Shown piece by piece: positions 1-12,445 of a stretch of DNA of 64,000 nucleotides. A program made the position numbers and the translations under genes. Below the pieces are notes generated by a model, which made no database searches, was not told the origin of the DNA, and worked only from the letters and a program-made list of their open reading frames with translations. Each line of letters starts with the position of its first letter. Position 1 is the stretch's first letter. This DNA is from Pratylenchus scribneri (Eukaryota; Nematoda; Chromadorea; Rhabditida; Pratylenchidae), in contig JAQSEB010000017.1 in NCBI GenBank assembly GCA_030063045.1, positions 434,001 through 498,000 of the forward strand, written 5' to 3'.

Positions 1-3000
1 GTGTTTTTGTTTGCTTAAAAAAATTTTGTGTTTTTGTTTGCTAAAAAACATTTTGTGTTTTTGTTTGCTAAAAAACATTTTGTGTTTTTGTTTGCTTAAA
101 AACATTTTGTGTTTTCATTTGCTAAAAAACATTTTGTGTTTTCATTTGCTAAAAAACATTTTGTGTTTTCATTTGCTAAAAAACATTTTGTGTTTTCATT
201 TGCTTAAAAACATTTTGTGTTTTCAATAGCTAAAAAACATTTTGTGTTTTCATTTGCTAAAAAACATTTTGTGTTTTTGTTTGCTTAAAAACATTTTGTG
301 TTTTTGTTTGCTTAAAAACATTTTGTGTTTTCGTTTGCTTAAAAACATTTTGTGTTTTCATTTGCTAAAAAACATTTTGTGTTTTTGTTTGCTTAAAAAC
401 ATTTTGTGTTTTTGTTTGCTTAAAAACATTTTGTGTTTTCGTTTGCTTAAAAACATTTTGTGTTTTCATTTGCTTAAAAACATTTGTGTTTTAATTTGCG
501 AAAAAACATTTTGTGTTTTTGTTTGCCTAAAAACATTTTGTGTTTTCATTTGCTAAAAAATATTTTGCGTTTTCGTTTGCTTAAAAACATTTAGTGTTTT
601 CATTAGCTTAAAAACATTTTGTGTTTTTTTGCTTTAAAAACATTTTGTGTTTTCGTTTGCTTAAAAACATTTTGTGTTTTCATTTGCTAAAAAACATTTT
701 GTGTTTTTGTTTGCTTAAAAACATTTTGTGTTTTTGTTTGCTTAAAAACATTTTGTGTTTTTGTTTGCTTAAAAAAATTTTGTGTTTTTGTTTGCTAAAA
801 AACATTTTGTGTTTTTGTTTGCTAAAAAACATTTTGTGTTTTTGTTTGCTTAAAAACATTTTGTGTTTTCATTTGCTAAAAAACATTTTGTGTTTTCATT
901 TGCTAAAAAACATTTTGTGTTTTCATTTGCTAAAAAACATTTTGTGTTTTCATTTGCTTAAAAACATTTTGTGTTTTCAATAGCTAAAAAACATTTTGCG
1001 TTTTCGTTTGCTTAAAAACATTTAGTGTTTTCATTAGCTTAAAAACATTTTGTGTTTTTGTTTGCTTTAAAAACATTTGTGTTTTCATTTGCTAAAAAAC
1101 ATTTTGTGTTTTTGTTTGCTTAAAAACATTTTGTGTTTTTGTTTGCTTAAAAACATTTTGTGTTTTCGTTTGCTTAAAAACATTTTGTGTTTTCATTTGC
1201 TAAAAAACATTTTGTGTTTTTGTTTGCTTAAAAACATTTTGTGTTTTTGTTTGCTTAAAAACATTTTGTGTTTTCGTTTGCTTAAAAACATTTTGTGTTT
1301 TCATTTGCTTAAAAACATTTGTGTTTTAATTTGCGAAAAAACATTTTGTGTTTTTGTTTGCCTAAAAACATTTTGTGTTTTCATTTGCTAAAAAATATTT
1401 TGCGTTTTCGTTTGCTTAAAAACATTTAGTGTTTTCATTAGCTTAAAAACATTTTGTGTTTTTTTGCTTTAAAAACATTTTGTGTTTTCGTTTGCTTAAA
1501 AACATTTTGTGTTTTCATTTGCTAAAAAACATTTTGTGTTTTTGTTTGCTTAAAAACATTTTGTGTTTTTGTTTGCTTAAAAACATTTTGTGTTTTTGTT
1601 TGCTTAAAAAAATTTTGTGTTTTTGTTTGCTAAAAAACATTTTGTGTTTTTGTTTGCTAAAAAACATTTTGTGTTTTTGTTTGCTTAAAAACATTTTGTG
1701 TTTTCATTTGCTAAAAAACATTTTGTGTTTTCATTTGCTAAAAAACATTTTGTGTTTTCATTTGCTAAAAAACATTTTGTGTTTTCATTTGCTTAAAAAC
1801 ATTTTGTGTTTTCAATAGCTAAAAAACATTTTGCGTTTTCGTTTGCTTAAAAACATTTTGTGTTTTTGTTTGCTTAAAAACATTTTGTGTTTTTGTTTGC
1901 TTTAAAAACATTTGTGTTTTCATTTGCTAAAAAACATTTTGTGTTTTTGTTTGCTTAAAAACATTTTGTGTTTTTGTTTGCTTAAAAACATTTTGTGTTT
2001 TCGTTTGCTTAAAAACATTTTGTGTTTTCATTTGCTAAAAAACATTTTGTGTTTTTGTTTGCTTAAAAACATTTTGTGTTTTTGTTTGCTTAAAAACATT
2101 TTGTGTTTTCGTTTGCTTAAAAACATTTTGTGTTTTCATTTGCTTAAAAACATTTGTGTTTTAATTTGCGAAAAAACATTTTGTGTTTTTGTTTGCCTAA
2201 AAACATTTTGTGTTTTCATTTGCTAAAAAATATTTTGCGTTTTCGTTTGCTTAAAAACATTTAGTGTTTTCATTAGCTTAAAAACATTTTGTGTTTTTTT
2301 GCTTTAAAAACATTTTGTGTTTTCGTTTGCTTAAAAACATTTTGTGTTTTCATTTGCTAAAAAACATTTTGTGTTTTTGTTTGCTTAAAAACATTTTGTG
2401 TTTTTGTTTGCTTAAAAACATTTTGTGTTTTTGTTTGCTTAAAAAAATTTTGTGTTTTTGTTTGCTAAAAAACATTTTGTGTTTTTGTTTGCTAAAAAAC
2501 ATTTTGTGTTTTTGTTTGCTTAAAAACATTTTGTGTTTTCATTTGCTAAAAAACATTTTGTGTTTTCATTTGCTAAAAAACATTTTGTGTTTTCATTTGC
2601 TAAAAAACATTTTGTGTTTTCATTTGCTTAAAAACATTTTGTGTTTTCAATAGCTAAAAAACATTTTGCGTTTTCGTTTGCTTAAAAACATTTAGTGTTT
2701 TCATTAGCTTAAAAACATTTTGTGTTTTTGTTTGCTTTAAAAACATTTGTGTTTTCATTTGCTAAAAAACATTTTGTGTTTTTGTTTGCTTAAAAACATT
2801 TTGTGTTTTTGTTTGCTTAAAAACATTTTGTGTTTTCGTTTGCTTAAAAACATTTTGTGTTTTCATTTGCTAAAAAACATTTTGTGTTTTTGTTTGCTTA
2901 AAAACATTTTGTGTTTTTGTTTGCTTAAAAACATTTTGTGTTTTCGTTTGCTTAAAAACATTTTGTGTTTTCATTTGCTTAAAAACATTTGTGTTTTAAT

Positions 3001-6000
3001 TTGCGAAAAAACATTTTGTGTTTTTGTTTGCCTAAAAACATTTTGTGTTTTCATTTGCTAAAAAATATTTTGCGTTTTCGTTTGCTTAAAAACATTTAGT
3101 GTTTTCATTAGCTTAAAAACATTTTGTGTTTTTTTTGCTTTAAAAACATTTTATGTTTTCGTTTGCTTAAAAACATTTTGTGTTTTCATTTGCTAAAAAA
3201 CATTTTGTGTTTTTGTTTGCTTAAAAACATTTTGCGTTTTCGTTTGCTTAAAAACATTTAGTGTTTTCATTAGCTTAAAAACATTTTGTGTTTTTGTTTG
3301 CTAAAAAACATTTTGTGTTTTTGTTTGCTTAAAAACATTTTGTGTTTTCATTTGCTAAAAAACATTTTGTGTTTTCATTTGCTAAAAAACATTTTGTGTT
3401 TTCATTTGCTTAAAAACATTTTGTGTTTTCATTTGCTTAAAAACATTTTGTGTTTTCAATAGCTTAAAAACATTTTGTGTTTTTGTTTGCTTAAAAACAC
3501 TTTGTGTTTTTGTTTGCTTAAAAATATTTTATGTTTTTGTTTGCTTAAAAACACTTTGTGTTTTTGTTTGCCTAAAAACATTTTGTGTTTTTTCATTTGC
3601 TAAAAAACATTTTGTGTTTTTGTTTGCTTAAAAACATTTTGTGTTTTTATTTGCTTAAATACATTTTGTGTTTTTGTTTGCTTAAAAACATTTTGTGTTT
3701 TCATTTGCTTAAAAACATTTTGTGTTTTCATTTGCTAAAAAACATTTTGTGTTTTCATTTGCTTAAAAACATTTTGTGTTTTTGTTTTAAAAACATTTTG
3801 TGTTTTCATTTGCTTAAAAACATTTTGTGTTTTCAATAGCTAAAAAACATTTTGCGTTTTCGTTTGCTTAAAAACATTTAGTGTTTTCATTAGCTTAAAA
3901 ACATTTTGTGTTTTTGTTTGCTTTAAAAACATTTGTGTTTTCATTTGCTAAAAAACATTTTGTGTTTTTGTTTGCTTAAAAACATTTTGTGTTTTTGTTT
4001 GCTTAAAAACATTTTGTGTTTTCGTTTGCTTAAAAACATTTTGTGTTTTCATTTGCTAAAAAACATTTTGTGTTTTTGTTTGCTTAAAAACATTTTGTGT
4101 TTTTGTTTGCTTAAAAACATTTTGTGTTTTCGTTTGCTTAAAAACATTTTGTGTTTTCATTTGCTTAAAAACATTTGTGTTTTAATTTGCGAAAAAACAT
4201 TTTGTGTTTTTGTTTGCCTAAAAACATTTTGTGTTTTCATTTGCTAAAAAATATTTTGCGTTTTCGTTTGCTTAAAAACATTTAGTGTTTTCATTAGCTT
4301 AAAAACATTTTGTGTTTTTTTGCTTTAAAAACATTTTGTGTTTTCGTTTGCTTAAAAACATTTTGTGTTTTCATTTGCTAAAAAACATTTTGTGTTTTTG
4401 TTTGCTTAAAAACATTTTGTGTTTTTGTTTGCTTAAAAACATTTTGTGTTTTTGTTTGCTTAAAAAAATTTTGTGTTTTTGTTTGCTAAAAAACATTTTG
4501 TGTTTTTGTTTGCTAAAAAACATTTTGTGTTTTTGTTTGCTTAAAAACATTTTGTGTTTTCATTTGCTAAAAAACATTTTGTGTTTTCATTTGCTAAAAA
4601 ACATTTTGTGTTTTCATTTGCTAAAAAACATTTTGTGTTTTCATTTGCTTAAAAACATTTTGTGTTTTCAATAGCTAAAAAACATTTTGCGTTTTCGTTT
4701 GCTTAAAAACATTTTGTGTTTTTGTTTGCTTAAAAACATTTTGTGTTTTTGTTTGCTTTAAAAACATTTGTGTTTTCATTTGCTAAAAAACATTTTGTGT
4801 TTTTGTTTGCTTAAAAACATTTTGTGTTTTTGTTTGCTTAAAAACATTTTGTGTTTTCGTTTGCTTAAAAACATTTTGTGTTTTCATTTGCTAAAAAACA
4901 TTTTGTGTTTTTGTTTGCTTAAAAACATTTTGTGTTTTTGTTTGCTTAAAAACATTTTGTGTTTTCGTTTGCTTAAAAACATTTTGTGTTTTCATTTGCT
5001 TAAAAACATTTGTGTTTTAATTTGCGAAAAAACATTTTGTGTTTTTGTTTGCCTAAAAACATTTTGTGTTTTCATTTGCTAAAAAATATTTTGCGTTTTC
5101 GTTTGCTTAAAAACATTTAGTGTTTTCATTAGCTTAAAAACATTTTGTGTTTTTTTGCTTTAAAAACATTTTGTGTTTTCGTTTGCTTAAAAACATTTTG
5201 TGTTTTCATTTGCTAAAAAACATTTTGTGTTTTTGTTTGCTTAAAAACATTTTGTGTTTTTGTTTGCTTAAAAACATTTTGTGTTTTTGTTTGCTTAAAA
5301 AAATTTTGTGTTTTTGTTTGCTAAAAAACATTTTGTGTTTTTGTTTGCTAAAAAACATTTTGTGTTTTTGTTTGCTTAAAAACATTTTGTGTTTTCATTT
5401 GCTAAAAAACATTTTGTGTTTTCATTTGCTAAAAAACATTTTGTGTTTTCATTTGCTAAAAAACATTTTGTGTTTTCATTTGCTTAAAAACATTTTGTGT
5501 TTTCAATAGCTAAAAAACATTTTGCGTTTTCGTTTGCTTAAAAACATTTAGTGTTTTCATTAGCTTAAAAACATTTTGTGTTTTTGTTTGCTTTAAAAAC
5601 ATTTGTGTTTTCATTTGCTAAAAAACATTTTGTGTTTTTGTTTGCTTAAAAACATTTTGTGTTTTTGTTTGCTTAAAAACATTTTGTGTTTTCGTTTGCT
5701 TAAAAACATTTTGTGTTTTCATTTGCTAAAAAACATTTTGTGTTTTTGTTTGCTTAAAAACATTTTGTGTTTTTGTTTGCTTAAAAACATTTTGTGTTTT
5801 CGTTTGCTTAAAAACATTTTGTGTTTTCATTTGCTTAAAAACATTTGTGTTTTAATTTGCGAAAAAACATTTTGTGTTTTTGTTTGCCTAAAAACATTTT
5901 GTGTTTTCATTTGCTAAAAAATATTTTGCGTTTTCGTTTGCTTAAAAACATTTAGTGTTTTCATTAGCTTAAAAACATTTTGTGTTTTTTTTGCTTTAAA

Positions 6001-7887
6001 AACATTTTATGTTTTCGTTTGCTTAAAAACATTTTGTGTTTTCATTTGCTAAAAAACATTTTGTGTTTTTGTTTGCTTAAAAACATTTTGCGTTTTCGTT
6101 TGCTTAAAAACATTTAGTGTTTTCATTAGCTTAAAAACATTTTGTGTTTTTGTTTGCTAAAAAACATTTTGTGTTTTTGTTTGCTTAAAAACATTTTGTG
6201 TTTTCATTTGCTAAAAAACATTTTGTGTTTTCATTTGCTAAAAAACATTTTGTGTTTTCATTTGCTTAAAAACATTTTGTGTTTTCATTTGCTTAAAAAC
6301 ATTTTGTGTTTTCAATAGCTTAAAAACATTTTGTGTTTTTGTTTGCTTAAAAACACTTTGTGTTTTTGTTTGCTTAAAAATATTTTATGTTTTTGTTTGC
6401 TTAAAAACACTTTGTGTTTTTGTTTGCCTAAAAACATTTTGTGTTTTTTCATTTGCTAAAAAACATTTTGTGTTTTTGTTTGCTTAAAAACATTTTGTGT
6501 TTTTATTTGCTTAAATACATTTTGTGTTTTTGTTTGCTTAAAAACATTTTGTGTTTTCATTTGCTTAAAAACATTTTGTGTTTTTGTTTTAAAAACATTT
6601 TGTGTTTTCATTTGCTTAAAAACATTTTGTGTTTTTGTTTTAAAAACATTTTGTGTTTTCATTTGCTTAAAAACATTTTGTGTTTTCAATAGCTAAAAAA
6701 CATTTTGCGTTTTCGTTTGCTTAAAAACATTTAGTGTTTTCATTAGCTTAAAAACATTTTGTGTTTTTGTTTGCTTTAAAAACATTTGTGTTTTCATTTG
6801 CTAAAAAACATTTTGTGTTTTTGTTTGCTTAAAAACATTTTGTGTTTTTGTTTGCTTAAAAACATTTTGTGTTTTCGTTTGCTTAAAAACATTTTGTGTT
6901 TTCATTTGCTAAAAAACATTTTGTGTTTTTGTTTGCTTAAAAACATTTTGTGTTTTTGTTTGCTTAAAAACATTTTGTGTTTTCGTTTGCTTAAAAACAT
7001 TTTGTGTTTTCATTTGCTTAAAAACATTTGTGTTTTAATTTGCGAAAAAACATTTTGTGTTTTTGTTTGCCTAAAAACATTTTGTGTTTTCATTTGCTAA
7101 AAAATATTTTGCGTTTTCGTTTGCTTAAAAACATTTAGTGTTTTCATTAGCTTAAAAACATTTTGTGTTTTTTTTGCTTTAAAAACATTTTATGTTTTCG
7201 TTTGCTTAAAAACATTTTGTGTTTTCATTTGCTAAAAAACATTTTGTGTTTTTGTTTGCTTAAAAACATTTTGCGTTTTCGTTTGCTTAAAAACATTTAG
7301 TGTTTTCATTAGCTTAAAAACATTTTGTGTTTTTGTTTGCTAAAAAACATTTTGTGTTTTTGTTTGCTTAAAAACATTTTGTGTTTTCATTTGCTAAAAA
7401 ACATTTTGTGTTTTCATTTGCTAAAAAACATTTTGTGTTTTCATTTGCTTAAAAACATTTTGTGTTTTCATTTGCTTAAAAACATTTTGTGTTTTCAATA
7501 GCTTAAAAACATTTTGTGTTTTTGTTTGCTTAAAAACACTTTGTGTTTTTGTTTGCTTAAAAATATTTTATGTTTTTGTTTGCTTAAAAACACTTTGTGT
7601 TTTTGTTTGCCTAAAAACATTTTGTGTTTTTTCATTTGCTAAAAAACATTTTGTGTTTTTGTTTGCTTAAAAACATTTTGTGTTTTTATTTGCTTAAATA
7701 CATTTTGTGTTTTTGTTTGCTTAAAAACATTTTGTGTTTTCATTTGCTTAAAAACATTTTGTGTTTTTGTTTTAAAAACATTTTGTGTTTTCATTTGCTT
7801 AAAAACATTTTGTGTTTTTGTTTTAAAAACATTTTGTGTTTTCATTTGCTTAAAAACATTTTGTGTTTTTGTTTGCTTAAAAACATG
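1..7887. repeat. 27-bp satellite with higher-order repeat structure
   Basis: The whole interval is a tandem array of a 27-bp unit (core CATTTTGTGTTTT, then a TTTGCTTAAAAA-type half). Variants differ in a few positions (TTTGTTTG, TTTCATTTG, TTTCGTTTG, TTTCAATAG). These variants recur in fixed order, giving higher-order repeats. A diagnostic block recurs at 242, 1077, 1912 and 2747 (spacing 835), then 3933 (spacing 1186), 4768 and 5603 (835), and 6786 (1183). The longer type has its own tail around 3120-3840, 5980-6690 and 7160-7887. Because 27 is divisible by three, open frames of a 9-residue repeat arise on both strands; I do not regard them as genes. The array runs off the left edge, so its true length is unknown. 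Confidence 0.97.
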
Positions 7888-7977
7888 TGTGTTTTTTTTT
7901 TACTTAATAATCTTATATGTTTTCATTTTCTATTTTTGATTTCATATATTTTATTAAAATATTACATTTATTTAAAG

Positions 7978-8150
7978 GATGTCCCCCGTTTATTTATTTG
8001 TCGATCAATAAAACGCTTCGGAATGATTGTCGTGAATTATTTGGATCAATTCATCATAAAATTGCCAGAAAATTTCTTTGTTACAATTCATCATCTTCTA
8101 CTGCTACAGTCTCACAAATTGCCGAACCTATAAATATAACGCCCGTTTAA
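7978..8150 (+). pseudogene. Orphan last exon of a GPCR-like receptor
   Basis: An acceptor-like AAAG is followed by an open frame to TAA at 8148-8150. The translation begins CPPFIYLSINKTLRNDCREL and continues about 37 residues, ending in a Ser/Thr-rich tail. This resembles the end of TM7 plus the cytoplasmic tail of a rhodopsin-like or nematode chemoreceptor. No matching upstream exons exist: the satellite ends at about 7887, only 90 bases upstream. It is therefore either a stranded gene remnant or the end of a gene whose other exons lie beyond the array. The subfamily is uncertain, and its exon boundary differs from that of the srsx-like genes downstream. Confidence 0.4.
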
Positions 8151-8324
8151 CCAAATATCATTGATAATTCATGGAGTGAGAACAAAAAAAGATTTGAATT
8201 TAAAATTTGCATATTTTACAATTTTAAAAAAAGTAAATATTATTGATTACATTTAAATGTTAAAACATCTAATTGCCTTTGAAATAATTTCTAAGTATCA
8301 ATCATATATTTTTAATAAATAATA

Positions 8325-9830
8325 GTAAATATAGTATTATTTAAGAAAATTGTCATCTTTTCCTTTTCGAAAAAATTTGCACTTTGATGGGGATAGTTGC
8401 CATTTTCCTGCTCAGGGCTGGGGCCGGAACTCAAAAAATCGGAATCGGAATTGGCCTCGGAATCGGAATTTGAATTTTTTTCGGAATCGGAATCGGAACG
8501 GAACTCAAACACCGGAATTCCGGCTTTCGGAACCGGAATTAGGAATTTTTCAAAAAAAATTTTAAATCCATCAAAAAATGGAAAAAATAAAAAAATCCAA
8601 AAAAATTTTTTTTCATAAAATTTATTTTCAATGATATTTCAAAAAATAAAATGAAAGAGTTTAGTTTTTTTGTTGAATGAAAAGGAAATTTTCAAAATTA
8701 TCCTGCTTCTGATTTTGACTAAAAACCAAAGCAAATGCAAAGAATTGTTGTCAAGAATTGTTGTCCCGACGAAAAATATTTAAAAGTTGGGGAAACCCAT
8801 TTATATGGCTAATTTTGGTACATAACACAAATTCCGAGTTCGATTTTTAATATCTTATCATCTTGGTAAAATATGCCAACTCTTACCAAATATAATTCTT
8901 TTTGGTAGAAATATTTCCGTGGCCATATTATAGCTCATTTGACGTAGCTAGGAATCATGTTTTGCGCTTAAATTTAGCTTTAGAAATGGGTTTTTTCGAT
9001 TTTAAAAATTTATTTTTAAGCAGGACCACTTTTGCGCTGACCCAAAAAACATTTTGAATGAAAACCCAGTCAAATTGAATTTCCTCGTTAAAAATCTTTT
9101 TTGGTTTTTTTTTTATCAAGTCATGATTCATAAGGTTTTGTTCGATTTTTTAAATGAAAAATAAATTTAGTGGTTTCTTTTATTAAGCATTGATAAATGA
9201 TTATTTTGAGCGCTGCTCTTTTCATGTTGCTTTTATTGTTTGGTCAAAAAAATTCCAAATTCATTGATTTTTATTCCTAAAACAATTATAAAATATATCT
9301 ATTCGCTGATTTAATTGAAAAAATAATTAGAAGAACAAAATATTATAAGGAAAAGAAGGAATTTTTAATAAAAAAAGGAATTCGTTCCGAAAAATAATCA
9401 ACTTTTTGTATAAAATTAGCAAAGGGTCCCCCCTTTGCTTTTTTCGGAATTTTTCGGAATTCGACCACGTTTCGGAATCGGAACGGAACTCAAACACCGG
9501 AATTCCGGCATTCGGAATCGGAATTCGGAATTCCGGCCCCACCCCTGTTCCTGCTGCTTTCTTTTCTTCTTTATTAATGTCTCATTTTTAAGACGATATT
9601 GGATATTATAAACAACTCCGTTTAATTGCACTGTAATTTAATTCATGAAATGTCAATATTTGTAAATTATTAATAATATAGCCAATGATTAAATTCTTTT
9701 CTAAGTAATTAAAAAAAATTGACAGATGTGAATAAATTCGAAAATGTCTGGCTTATAAAATAGTGCAATAAAATTATCAGTTTTAAAAGAATAAAGCAAA
9801 AAAGTTACAGTTACTGCTTATATTTCTTTA
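8325..9830. promoter_or_regulatory. Conserved upstream block, copy I (split by hAT)
   Basis: Outside the inserted hAT element (8413-9547), bases 8325-8412 and 9556-9830 align by eye with 12825-13190 and 17690-18020. Shared landmarks are TTTTCC..GCTGCTTT, TAATGTCTCATTTTTAAGA, TGTCAATATTTGTAAATTATT, ATGATTAAATTC and TGGCTTATAAAATA. The last is a TATA-like sequence near 9750, about 160 bases before the start of srsx gene A. I infer a promoter-containing segment duplicated with the receptor genes. Confidence 0.55.
8413..9547. mobile_element. Non-autonomous hAT-like DNA transposon
   Basis: The left end reads CAGGGCTGGGGCCGGAA and the right end is the reverse complement of CAGGGGTGGGGCCGGAA. It is flanked by a perfect 8-bp direct repeat, TTCCTGCT (8405-8412 and 9548-9555). 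CAGGG-type termini and 8-bp duplications are hallmarks of the hAT superfamily. Subterminal regions are packed with CGGAAT-type repeats in both orientations. No transposase frame is visible in the 1,135 bp. A second copy in the opposite orientation lies at 55909-57072. The two other copies of the surrounding conserved block show the uninterrupted site, confirming an insertion. Confidence 0.9.
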
Positions 9831-9911
9831 TTTTCAAAATTTATTTCCATTATATAATCATTTTTTCAAAGATTTAAATAAATATATATTTTTTTAGTGT
9901 TATTAAATAAT

Positions 9912-12445
9912 ATGAACCCCAATGCAAGTTATCAGACATTTTCTTCCGTAATTTTCATCAATATAATTATTTATTTTAATAATTTAACTTATTTAGAACG
10001 ACATATTGGACCTTTATATGATCTCTCATCTAATAATATTTGTAATCAGTTTTTGTTTCAACTCCATTCTCCTTTATATTACTGTAACGAACAAGTAAAA
10101 AAATATATTCTAATCTATTTATAAATAAATAATAATCCAAACTAATAATCAAATAACACTAAAAGTAAGCCAAATTACTTACATAACAAAATGCATATAA
10201 GAACATTAAAATTTCATTAGACTCTGATATAAGATAACATCAAATAATTCAGCCAAAAATTAAGAATTTTTTGCTTGATTTTATTTGATATTGATACTTG
10301 CTACCAATTTAGCTTATATTCAACCTTTTTTTTTCTCTTTTTTTGCTTATAAATTAAATAATAGTCTCTTATTTTTTTTGGATACCATAAAATTAATTGA
10401 CCTCATTGTCAGATCGCTTAATGGACATTGCAATGTGCTGATTGCACTTGAAGGAATCTTAAATTTGATTAGAGAATTTTTATATGCCTTCCAAACAGTC
10501 AAAGGCATTTTTGGCTCTCTTTTGTTCAAATTTAGTCCTTGTTGCGTATTGCAAATATTCATTTCATTTTCGAATGAATCCGCAGCGATATGCATGCTTA
10601 TGATTGCAAGTGATCGGACCAGCGCAATAATAGCACCAAATTGGTTTGTTCAAATCTATGCTTTAATATAAATTATTTTGGATTTGTATTAATTTATCGA
10701 AAAAAAGAATTAATTTTCGAAAAATTTTCCATGCCGAAAAATATTATATTTTTGAGGCCAAATAACTTGGCCAAACAGGCTTCAAGATCCCCTAACCCCT
10801 TACCACAAATCGAATCTTGCACCGAACCTAACCCTGAGCCAAATACCTAATTATGGCCAAATTATATGGTACAAAAATATAATGTTTTTCGACACGAAAG
10901 ATTTAGACAAATTAATTCTTTTTTTCGACAATTTAATATTTTCTCATTTTATTTATATTAGAGATGAATAAATATACTAAAAAATTTGAAATAAATTAAT
11001 TTAAATTTCTAATTTTTTAGGTATAGAAAATGGACACAACGGAAAATGCACTATTGTTTGGTGTTCTTAAGCCTTTGCGTGGTCAGTTATTCCGTTCGAT
11101 TTACTAGCCATATCATTATGATAATTGATGATGGATTTTCACAAAAGTAACATAATTTTTTAACTAAAAAAATATATATATAAAATATTTCAGGCAAGTT
11201 CTTTGTTATACCACTTCATGCTGTAGTGATGCTGCCATGCATTTCCACAATAATAAAGGACTAGTTTTATATGGATTGACAATTTCGATGTATGCCATTT
11301 TCTTTGTCACCTATCGCTTGCGCAAAGTTAAAGTGATGGATAAAAATTTATTGACTCGAGGTAAATAAGAAATATAAAAATCTAAATTCAGATTATCTTT
11401 TCATTGAATGTTGTTGTTTTTTTAGCAAAATTATCATATAAAACTAATAAGACATAATATCATTAACGGGTTTTAACCTACTATTTAAAATTTAAACCAG
11501 CCAAAATAAATCAAAAATGATGCCAAATAGATCTGCTAGAGATTTAATTAGACGAATTATGAAGTCGAATGGTCGAAAATGCTTCCACAACTGAAATTTT
11601 TTTTGCGAAATGCACCAACCAATTTCATTGTTATATTCATAAGAAAAAATGATAAGATTTATAGTATATTGGCAAACAAACTTATCCAGAGTTTGGGTCC
11701 TCATTTTTGTTGAGAAGGAAAAAAATGAAGGGTCCCCTTTTTGAGTCATCAAGGTTAGGGTTAGGGTCATCCAAGGATACGGATGAACAAAATTAACTCC
11801 CCGTAACCCTTAACCCTATCCCAACACCCAGAGGTGACCCTTCACTTTTCCTACAGTTTACCCTTTAAAAAGACGACCGAAACTTTATAAATAAGTACCA
11901 TATTGGCAAATCCTTTATCATCTAAATCTAACATTAATCTATTGTCTATTTGGCACTTTTTTATGGACTATGTATAAATATACATATTGAAGGCAGTATA
12001 ATGATTTACAGAGCTTTTTTTCACTTTAGCTGCTCAACATGTTGAACAGCAACACCAAATCACCCGCCGTATTTATACAGCTTTAATTGCACTGTGTTCA
12101 ATTTATTCTGTGGGTGTTTTGTGAACCTCTATGCTCTGGCCATCCAAATGAAATTTATATTCGCTAACATATCTCCGGCAGGAATCTATCATCTAATAAG
12201 CATCTATGCTTTGGTTAACAGCATGATTAATGCAAGTTATGTTCCATTGCTTTTTATATGCAGGTTAAGTTCGAATTTTATTTTAATTTTTCATATAAAA
12301 TTAATAAATTCATTTCCCTTTTTGCAGCTCTGCATATCGTGAATCGGCTAAAAATTCATTGAAAATTTTATTCAAAATTAATTTATCGAATTCCCCAACA
12401 ATTGTTCAACCTATAGCTATAGCTTCATCGAACATTCACATTTAA
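9912..12445 (+). CDS. srsx-like chemoreceptor gene A (one frameshift)
   Basis: Predicted seven-transmembrane GPCR of the nematode Srsx type, a putative chemosensory receptor in the plasma membrane. Exons: 9912-9947, 9997-10094 (TM1, NSILLYITV), 10413-10643 (TM2-TM3, ending in the DRY-equivalent ASDR), 11021-11146 (YR then TM4), 11194-11360 (TM5), 12030-12263 (TM6-TM7) and 12328-12445 (SAYRESAK tail, TAA). Exon phases match paralogues B, C and D. The start was chosen because MNPNAS precedes a phase-0 splice to TM1. In the TM6 exon the frame breaks at the T run 12117-12120: the upstream frame hits TGA just after it, while a +1 shift restores the homologous FVNLYAL. This is either a young pseudogene mutation or a homopolymer error. 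The expected length is about 336 residues. AATAAA occurs at 12475. Confidence 0.75.
11690..11925. repeat. Repeat-like patch in intron 5 of gene A
   Basis: A GC-richer patch contains AGGGTCCCC, GGTTAGGGTTAGGGTC and, further on, CCCTTAACCCTATCCC and GGTGACCCTTCAC, a loose inverted arrangement. Similar words occur in intron 2 of gene C (22550-22640). It is probably a degenerate MITE; the boundaries are unclear. Confidence 0.35.

Noticed and set aside
1..7890. Dozens of open frames with repeated LLKNILCFC (plus strand) or KTQNVFKQ (minus strand)
   Set aside because: They arise because the 27-bp satellite monomer is divisible by three. Frames end at monomer variants, occur on both strands and lack gene signals.
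1..7890. CRISPR array
   Set aside because: The repeats are contiguous with no unique spacers, and the sequence is eukaryotic.
11750..11820. Telomere-like GGTTAGGGTTAGGG in intron 5 of gene A
   Set aside because: Only two imperfect units, paired with inverted CCCTAACCCT-type words in a degenerate repeat; not an interstitial telomere array.
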